The notes under the pieces are model-generated. The model saw only the letters and a program-made list of their open reading frames with translations. It did no database searches and was not told the DNA's origin. The position numbers and the translations under genes were made by a program. DNA of 64,000 nucleotides, from contig NZ_JAPEPW010000001.1 in NCBI RefSeq assembly GCF_026339955.1, positions 6,221,001-6,285,000 of the forward strand. Reading direction: 5' to 3'. Below are positions 58,761 through 64,000 of the stretch, piece by piece (the stretch's first letter is position 1; every line of letters begins with the position of its first letter). This DNA comes from Streptomyces sp. NBC_01549 (lineage in GTDB: Bacteria; Actinomycetota; Actinomycetes; Streptomycetales; Streptomycetaceae).

Positions 58761-59614
58761 GACCCCTTCGGTTCGTCGCCCTCGGGGACTCGCTCACCGA
58801 GGGCGTGGGCGACCCTGTGGGCGAGGCCTGGCGTGGCTGGGCCGCCCTGCTCGTGGCCGGGCTGTCCGACGGCCCGGACAGGTCCGTGGAGTTCACCAAC
58901 CTCGCGGTGAGCGGGGCCCAGACGCGCGACGTCCTGGAACGGCAGACCCCGGCGGCGCTCGCCCTGCGTCCGGACGTGGTGTCCGTCGTGATCGGTGTGA
59001 ACGACACCCTTCGCTGCTCCTTCGACATCCACGCCGTGGCCGCGCGGCTCGACCGGGTGTACGCGGCGCTGCGGGCCCAGGACGCCGTCCTGCTGACCGC
59101 CTGCCTGCCGGATCCCGGTGCGATGCTCGGGCTGCCGGGGGCGCTGGCCAGGCCCCTGGCCCGGCGGCAGCGGGCCGTCAACACGGTCGTGCACGCCCTG
59201 TCCGAGCGCCATGGAGCCGTGCATCTGCACGCGGCGGAGGGCGCCTGGCTGACGGACCGTGCGATGTGGAGCGCGGACCGGCTGCACCCCGGGGAGCGGG
59301 GACACCGACAACTCGCCTTGCGTTTCCACGCGTTGCTCGAACAGGAGGGCATCGCCACGGGGAACGCCCCCTCGGCCGAGCCCGAGTTCCGCGCGCCCAC
59401 CCGGTCGGCCAGTCTGTGGTGGCTGGCCACCGCGGGGACGGGGTGGGTGGCCCGGCGGTGCACCGATCTGCTGCCCCAACTGCTCACCCTGGCCGCCGCC
59501 GAGGTGCGCCACCGGGTGCGCGGCACCAGCGCCCGGCTCGACCTCAGCGCCTCGCGCGCCGTGGCGTCCGCGCTGGCCGCCCTGTCGGTGGCGGAGCGGC
59601 CGGACGCGGCATGA
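58757..59614 (+). CDS. SGNH/GDSL hydrolase
   Basis: A 285-residue esterase-fold protein: block I FVALGDSLTEGVGD (S12), block II NLAVSGAQTRDVLERQ, block III VVSVVIGVNDTLR (N), block V WSADRLHPGERGH (D, H). All four SGNH residues are present. The last 80 residues are an added helical tail. No signal peptide, so it acts in the cytoplasm or at the membrane. Coupling to two glycosyltransferases suggests it adds or removes an acyl group on a glycolipid or glycan. Confidence 0.88.
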   Translation: MRPLRFVALGDSLTEGVGDPVGEAWRGWAALLVAGLSDGPDRSVEFTNLAVSGAQTRDVLERQTPAALALRPDVVSVVIGVNDTLRCSFDIHAVAARLDRVYAALRAQDAVLLTACLPDPGAMLGLPGALARPLARRQRAVNTVVHALSERHGAVHLHAAEGAWLTDRAMWSADRLHPGERGHRQLALRFHALLEQEGIATGNAPSAEPEFRAPTRSASLWWLATAGTGWVARRCTDLLPQLLTLAAAEVRHRVRGTSARLDLSASRAVASALAALSVAERPDAA

Positions 59615-59641
59615 CGGTTCGAGGCGCCGGGCCGGAGCCCG

Positions 59642-60511
59642 TCAGCGGCGGCGTACGACCATGAAGCGCACCGGCGTGCCCGGGACCGCCTGGGCGGCCG
59701 CGGGGAGGTCGGCGCCACGGACCACCGCGATCACCGGATACCCCCCGGTGGTCGGATGGTCGGCGAGGAAGACGACCGGTCTGCCGTCGGGCGGTACCTG
59801 CACGGCACCCAGCACCATGCCCTCACTGGGGAGCTCGCCGGAAACGGCCCTCTCCAGTGAGGGTCCTTCCGTACGCAGCCCTATGCGGTTGCTCGCGGAG
59901 GACACCCGGTAGGCGCCCGTCGCCAGGGTCCGCAGCGCCGAGGCCGTGAACCAGTCGTCGCGCGGGCCCGGTGTCACCCGCAGGACCAGCTCCGACGGCG
60001 GCCCCGGATGCGGAACCACGTCCACGCGCGCGTGGACACCGTCGGGTCGCCCCAGAGGCAGCACCGTGCCGTCCGTGAGCGGCGGCGGACCGAGCCCCGA
60101 GAGGAGGTCCGTGGAGCGGCTGCCGAGGACCGGATCCACGGCCACTCCGCCGGCGACGGCCACGTAAGCGCGTACCCCCGCGCGGGCCGGGCCGATGTCC
60201 AGCAACGCTCCGGCGGGGACGCGCACGGGCGCTCCCCAGGGCGCCGGACGGCTGTCCACCGTGACCGGGCAGGGCGCGCCGGTGACGGCCACGACGACCG
60301 CCGAACGGGGGCGCAGGGCGCATCCGTTGAGCGTCGTCTCCAGGACGGCCGCCTCCACCGGGTTGCCGACGAGCCGGTTGCCCAGCGCCGCGGCGGGCGC
60401 GTCCAGCGCGCCGGAGCGGGGTACGCCGAGGTGGGCGTGGCCTGGGCGGCCCCGGTCCTGGACGGTGGTCAGGGCCCCGGCGCGCACGACGGCGAGGGCC
60501 CGGTCGGTCAT
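59642..60511 (-). CDS. pxpC: 5-oxoprolinase subunit C (KipA/biotin-dependent carboxyltransferase-like)
   Basis: A 289-residue PxpC/KipA protein. Typical stretches: RAGALTTVQDRGRPGHAHLG, VPRSGALDAPAAALGNRLVG and ALLDIGPARAGVRAYVAVAG, plus LVLRVTPGPRDDWF and SSASNRIGLRTEGPSL near the end. PxpC with PxpB and PxpA forms the ATP-dependent 5-oxoprolinase that opens pyroglutamate to glutamate. The start overlaps the pxpB stop (ATGA). Confidence 0.93.
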   Translation of the reverse strand: MTDRALAVVRAGALTTVQDRGRPGHAHLGVPRSGALDAPAAALGNRLVGNPVEAAVLETTLNGCALRPRSAVVVAVTGAPCPVTVDSRPAPWGAPVRVPAGALLDIGPARAGVRAYVAVAGGVAVDPVLGSRSTDLLSGLGPPPLTDGTVLPLGRPDGVHARVDVVPHPGPPSELVLRVTPGPRDDWFTASALRTLATGAYRVSSASNRIGLRTEGPSLERAVSGELPSEGMVLGAVQVPPDGRPVVFLADHPTTGGYPVIAVVRGADLPAAAQAVPGTPVRFMVVRRR

Positions 60512-61152
60512 GAGCACCCCACCGGTACGAACCGGACGCGCGTCCCCGGGGCGAGCAGCGCGGCCGGCACGCGCGCGTGGTCCCACAGCACCGCGTCCGT
60601 CGTGCCGATCAGCTGCCAGCCGCCCGGCGAGGAGCGTGGGTACACGCCCGTGTACGGGCCCGCGAGCGCCACGGAACCCGCCGGAACCGCCGTCCGCGGA
60701 GTCGCCCGGCGTGGCACGTCGAACCGGGTCGGCAGCCCTGTGAGATAGCCGAATCCGGGCGCGAACCCGCAGAAGGCGACACGGAACTCGGCCGCCGCGT
60801 GGATCGCGGGCACCTCGTGCTCGGGGACTCCCCACAGAGCCGCGACATCCGCCAGATCGGGACCGTCGTACCGTACGGGGATCTCGACCGCCTCCTCCGC
60901 TCGCGCGGCGTGCGGCGGGATCTCCCACCGGGGGAGCTGCTCCGCCAGCCGCAGGGGGTCGTCCAGACCGTCCAGGAGGACCGTGCGGGCCGCGGGGACG
61001 ATCTCCGCGACCGAGAGCGAGCCCTCGGCGCGGCGGCGCAGCAGTTCGGCGTGCAGGGCCTGGGCCGCGGCGCCCGAGGAGACCTCGACGAGCAGGGCGT
61101 GGTCACCGACCGGCAGCGCCCTTGTGCCGCCGGCGCCCGGAACAGCGGTCAT
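60508..61152 (-). CDS. pxpB: 5-oxoprolinase subunit B (KipI-like)
   Basis: A 214-residue PxpB/KipI protein. Motifs: RALPVGDHALLVEVSSGAAA, IPVRYDGPDLADVAALWGVP, FRVAFCGFAPGFGYLTGLPT and GSVALAGPYTGVYPRSSPGG with WQLIGTTDAVLWD. Start overlaps the pxpA stop by four bases and stop overlaps the pxpC start, so the three subunits are translationally coupled. Confidence 0.94.
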   Translation of the reverse strand: MTAVPGAGGTRALPVGDHALLVEVSSGAAAQALHAELLRRRAEGSLSVAEIVPAARTVLLDGLDDPLRLAEQLPRWEIPPHAARAEEAVEIPVRYDGPDLADVAALWGVPEHEVPAIHAAAEFRVAFCGFAPGFGYLTGLPTRFDVPRRATPRTAVPAGSVALAGPYTGVYPRSSPGGWQLIGTTDAVLWDHARVPAALLAPGTRVRFVPVGCS

Positions 61153-61907
61153 GCGAAGGCCTGCACGTGGACGCCCGAGGACTCCAGTCGCGTGCGGACC
61201 AGACGTGCCAGGTCCACCGCGCCCGGGGTGTCGCCGTGCAGGCACAAGGAGCGGGCGCGGACCGGGATGCGCGTCCCGGAGCGGGAGGTGACCATGCCGA
61301 AGCGGGCCAGGCCCAGCGAGCGTTCGACGACCGTCTCGGCCTCCGTGATCACCGCGTCGGCCTGGGTGCGGGGCACCAGGGTGCCCTGCTCGGTGTAGGC
61401 GCGGTCCGCGAACGCCTCCGTGGCGGTGGGCAGTCCGGCCTGTTCGGCCAGCTTCAGGAGCTGGGAGGACGGGAGGCCGAGGACGGGCAGGGCGCCGTCC
61501 GCGAGCAGCACGCCCTCGACGACCGCCGCGGCCTGCTCCTCGTCGTGCACGACGCGGTTGTAGAGCGCGCCGTGCGGTTTCACGTACGACACGCACGACC
61601 CGGCCGCGCGTGCGAAGACCTCCAAGGCGCCGATCTGGTAGGCGACTTCGGCCGCGAGCTCGTCGGGCGGCACGTCCATGGCGCGCCGCCCGAAGCCCGC
61701 CAGGTCGCGGTAGGAGACCTGAGCGCCGATCCGTACGCCCCGCTCTGCCGCCAGCTCGCACACCCGCCGCATGGTGGCCGCGTCCCCGGCGTGGAAGCCG
61801 CAGGCCACATTGGCGCTGGTGACGACGGACAGCAGCTGTTCGTCGTCGGTCAGCCGCCAGCGGCCGAAGCCCTCACCGAGGTCGGCGTTCAGGTCGATCG
61901 GGGTCAT
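61149..61907 (-). CDS. pxpA: 5-oxoprolinase subunit A (LamB/YcsF)
   Basis: A 252-residue YcsF-type barrel protein. The signature IDLNADLGEGFGRWRLTDDE begins it, followed by SVVTSANVACGFHAGDAATM, RGVRIGAQVSYRDLAGFGRR, VSYVKPHGALYNRVVHDEEQ and CLHGDTPGAVDLARLV. ATG start. First of the three oxoprolinase subunits. Confidence 0.95.
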   Translation of the reverse strand: MTPIDLNADLGEGFGRWRLTDDEQLLSVVTSANVACGFHAGDAATMRRVCELAAERGVRIGAQVSYRDLAGFGRRAMDVPPDELAAEVAYQIGALEVFARAAGSCVSYVKPHGALYNRVVHDEEQAAAVVEGVLLADGALPVLGLPSSQLLKLAEQAGLPTATEAFADRAYTEQGTLVPRTQADAVITEAETVVERSLGLARFGMVTSRSGTRIPVRARSLCLHGDTPGAVDLARLVRTRLESSGVHVQAFA

Positions 61908-61937
61908 GAGGTGCAGTCTCTCCTTCGTAGGTCGTTC

Positions 61938-62780
61938 TCAGGCCACGCGGTACTGCTCGTCGCGGGCGTCGGTGAGGAACATCCGGCCCGGTGCGTGGGT
62001 GATCGCGAAGGGCGGGCGGGACGCCATCACGGCCGCCTGGGGTGTCACCCCGCAGGCCCAGAACACTGGGATGTCGTCCGGCTCCGCGTCCACCGCGTCG
62101 CCGAAGTCGGGCCGTGAGAGATCTTCGATGCCCAGCCCCGACGGCTCGCCGCAGTGCACCGGGCTGCCGTGCACGGCGGGCATGAGACTGCTCTCCCTGA
62201 TCGCCGTGGACAGGTGCTCGGGCGGGATCGGGCGCATCGACACCACCACGGGGCCGTGCAGCCGCCCCGCCGGACGGCACTGCCGCCCGGTCACGTACAT
62301 GGAGACGTTGCGGCCCTGCTCGATGTGGCGCATCGGAACGCCCGCCTCGGTCAGCACCCACTCGAAGGTGAAGCTGCAACCGATGAGGAAGGAGACCAGG
62401 TCGTCGCGCCAGCGGTCGACCACGTCCGTGGGCTCGTCGACCAGCTCGCCGTGCTCCCACACCCGGTAGCGCGGCAGATCCGTGCGCAGGTCCGCGCCCA
62501 CGGCGAGCGGGGTGGTCCAGGAACCGGCGTCGGTGACGTCGAGGACCGGACAGGGCCCCGGGTTGCGCTGGCAGAACAGCAGCATGTCGTACGCCCAGTC
62601 GGCGGGCAGCGAGATCAGGTTGGCCTGGGTGTACCCGGCGGCGACCCCGGCCGTCGGGCCCGACACGCCCGAACGGAACCGGGCGCGCGCGATTTCGGGG
62701 GTCCACGCGTGCTTGTCGAGCACGCTCGACGTGCGGTGTCGGCGAAGCCTCGACGGCTTCTCCTGGACGGTGTGGTTCAC
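61938..62780 (-). CDS. DUF1445 putative hydro-lyase (YcsI / D-glutamate cyclase family)
   Basis: A 280-residue DUF1445 protein. Family stretches: AARFRSGVSGPTAG-like RARFRSGVSGPTAGVAAGYT, QANLISLPADWAYDMLLFCQ, LVSFLIGCSFTFEWVLTEAG and FWACGVTPQAAVMASRPPFA, with AITHAPGRMFLTDARDEQYR at the end. Relatives are annotated as hydro-lyases, and D-glutamate cyclase (to 5-oxo-D-proline) belongs to this family. B. subtilis YcsI lies with pxp genes in the same way. GTG at 62780 overlaps the transporter stop by four bases. Confidence 0.9.
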   Translation of the reverse strand: MNHTVQEKPSRLRRHRTSSVLDKHAWTPEIARARFRSGVSGPTAGVAAGYTQANLISLPADWAYDMLLFCQRNPGPCPVLDVTDAGSWTTPLAVGADLRTDLPRYRVWEHGELVDEPTDVVDRWRDDLVSFLIGCSFTFEWVLTEAGVPMRHIEQGRNVSMYVTGRQCRPAGRLHGPVVVSMRPIPPEHLSTAIRESSLMPAVHGSPVHCGEPSGLGIEDLSRPDFGDAVDAEPDDIPVFWACGVTPQAAVMASRPPFAITHAPGRMFLTDARDEQYRVA

Positions 62781-64000
62781 AGGAGTTCCTTCCCACTGGT
62801 CTCGGGGAGTCCGATCAGTGCCAGGGCGGCGAGGGCGTAGCCGATCGCGCCGAAGACCAGGGCGCCGCCGACACCCCAGCTGTCGGCCAGGAAGCCGACG
62901 GTGGTGGGGAAGGCGGCGCCGACGGCGCGCCCGGTGTTGTAGGTGAAGCCCTGCCCCGTGCCGCGCACCGCCGACGGGTACAGCTCGCTGAGGAACGAGC
63001 CGAAACCGCTGAAGATCGCCGACATACAGAAGCCGAGGGGGAAACCGAGCACGAGGAGAAGCGTGTTGGCGCCGCTCGGGATGTTGGCGTACGTGAGGAT
63101 GCAGGCCGCGGAGAGGATCGCGAAGAGCAGGATGTTCCGCTTGCGGCCCAGTTTGTCGGTGAGATAGCCGCCGGTGAGGTAGCCGATGAAGGCCCCCGAG
63201 ATCAGGAACGTGAGGTAGCCGCCGGTGCCGACGACGGACAGGCCGCGCTCCGTCTTCAGATACGTGGGCACCCAGGTGGCCAGCGTGTAGTAGCCGCCCT
63301 GGACGCCGGTGGAGAGCAGGACCGCGAAGAAGGTGGTGCGCAGCAGACCGGGGCCGTCGGCCGAGGCGGGCTTGAAGATCGCGCCGAACGAGCCCTTCTC
63401 GGCGCTCTTCTCCCGCACGGCGGCCGCCTCCGGGGCGTCCTGCACCCGGCGCCGCACCCAGACGACGAGCAGTGCGGGCAGCGCGCCGGTCCAGAACATC
63501 ACGCGCCAGGCGAGGTCGTCGCCGAGGAACTGGAAGACCAGCGTGTAGACGATCACCGCCAGTCCCCAGCCGACAGCCCAGGAGCTCTGGACCGCGCCGA
63601 GTGTGCGTCCCCGGTGCCTGGCGGTCGAGTACTCCGCTACCAGGATCGCGCCGACCGCCCACTCACCGCCGAATCCAAGGCCCTGAAGGGCACGGAAAAC
63701 CAGCAGCGTCTCGTAGTTGGGGGCGAAACCGCAGGCCACCGTGAACACCGCGTAGGTGATCACGGTGATCATCAGAGCCTTGACGCGTCCGATCCGGTCC
63801 GCGATCACACCCGCGATCGCGCCGCCGACCGCCGAGACGACCAGGGTGACGGTGGTGAACAGACCGGTCTGGCCGCTGTCCAGGCCGAAGTACGCCGCCA
63901 GCGCGACCATGCTCAGCGGCAGCGTGAAGTAGTCGTACGAGTCCAGGGCATAGCCGCCGAACGCGCCGGCGAAGGCCCGACGGCCGCGCGGACCGAGTGC
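62777..64000 (-). CDS. MFS transporter (partial; 5' end beyond the window)
   Basis: The frame is open through the right window edge; upstream of an internal ATG at 63910 it continues with GAFGGYALDSYDYFTLPLSM, the typical first-helix sequence of metabolite:H+ symporters, so the real start lies outside. Visible: GAIAGVIADRIGRVKALMIT (loop 2-3), LQGLGFGGEWAVGAILVAEY and GYLTGGYLTDKLGRKRNILL. The sialate/carboxylate-type MFS pattern and the coupled oxoprolinase genes make 5-oxoproline or a related acid the likely cargo. Its stop overlaps the DUF1445 start. Confidence 0.9.
   Translation of the reverse strand, partial: ALGPRGRRAFAGAFGGYALDSYDYFTLPLSMVALAAYFGLDSGQTGLFTTVTLVVSAVGGAIAGVIADRIGRVKALMITVITYAVFTVACGFAPNYETLLVFRALQGLGFGGEWAVGAILVAEYSTARHRGRTLGAVQSSWAVGWGLAVIVYTLVFQFLGDDLAWRVMFWTGALPALLVVWVRRRVQDAPEAAAVREKSAEKGSFGAIFKPASADGPGLLRTTFFAVLLSTGVQGGYYTLATWVPTYLKTERGLSVVGTGGYLTFLISGAFIGYLTGGYLTDKLGRKRNILLFAILSAACILTYANIPSGANTLLLVLGFPLGFCMSAIFSGFGSFLSELYPSAVRGTGQGFTYNTGRAVGAAFPTTVGFLADSWGVGGALVFGAIGYALAALALIGLPETSGKELL

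Overview
This window is high-GC actinobacterial DNA. Gene content, codon usage (strong G/C at third positions, GTG/TTG starts, ATGA and GTGA start/stop overlaps) and marker genes (rbpA, smeA-sffA, a conservon, a ribE-ribM-ribBA-ribH cluster behind an FMN riboswitch, a DasR-type chitinase promoter) all point to a Streptomyces chromosome. From memory, gene order from about 24 kb to 54 kb matches the riboflavin-to-smeA segment of Streptomyces coelicolor. No rRNA, tRNA, CRISPR array or intact transposase was seen.

Layout. 0-2.8 kb: the end of an ABC importer operon (permease end, ATPase) followed by an unusual HAD phosphatase / endonuclease-exonuclease-phosphatase fusion. 3-6.1 kb: a conservon-type cluster (CvnA kinase-like sensor, CvnB roadblock protein, CvnC DUF742) without the usual GTPase CvnD. 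6.3-8.9 kb: a nitrilase-fold amidase and a flavin amine oxidase that together could make an amino acid -> amide -> acid route. 9-16.4 kb: an F420-type oxidoreductase, a DUF5995 protein, and two convergent polysaccharidase genes (anchored GH6; 1423-residue GH87 alpha-1,3-glucanase with three discoidin-like and two Fn3 modules). 16.4-19.4 kb: a decayed, rearranged patch holding a 5'-truncated uracil/xanthine permease, an orphan C-terminal tail, an intact HAD hydrolase and a TetR fragment. 19.4-23.8 kb: alginate-lyase-like enzyme, thioesterase, and a divergent MFS/ROK pair around a perfect operator-like palindrome. 23.8-31.8 kb: an orphan chitinase-type promoter, FMN riboswitch, ribE-ribM-ribBA-ribH-hisE-hisG, a PH-domain protein and two CNNM/hemolysin-family membrane proteins. 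32-45 kb: an EccA/CbbX-like AAA+ ATPase with TPR half, a uridine-kinase-like protein, a secreted C39-like peptidase, a 48-residue membrane protein, a TetR regulator, a GH18 chitinase with two DasR-like sites, an acyl-CoA dehydrogenase, an Lrp regulator and a YtcJ-like amidohydrolase. 45-54 kb: polyprenol-phosphate mannose synthase, FxsA, RbpA (with a SigR-type promoter), a UMF1-type MFS protein, a glycerophosphodiesterase, a divergent YczE/MocR pair, and the sporulation pair smeA-sffA. 54-59.6 kb: ankyrin protein, possible micropeptide, HEAT-like protein, and a translationally coupled GT4-GT4-SGNH hydrolase operon. 59.6-64 kb: pxpA-pxpB-pxpC, a DUF1445 protein and an MFS transporter, an apparent 5-oxoproline use operon that continues past the right edge.

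The strongest second-look items are: the orphan chitinase promoter next to the riboflavin cluster, which looks like the footprint of a deleted chitinase gene; the HAD-EEP fusion in a transporter operon; the conservon without CvnD; the amine oxidase/amidase pair behind a triplicated sequence motif; the K-to-T change in the SffA Walker A motif; and a structured, promoter-bearing 540-bp gap before the mannosyltransferase gene. Family calls come from motifs read by eye; no database search was run.
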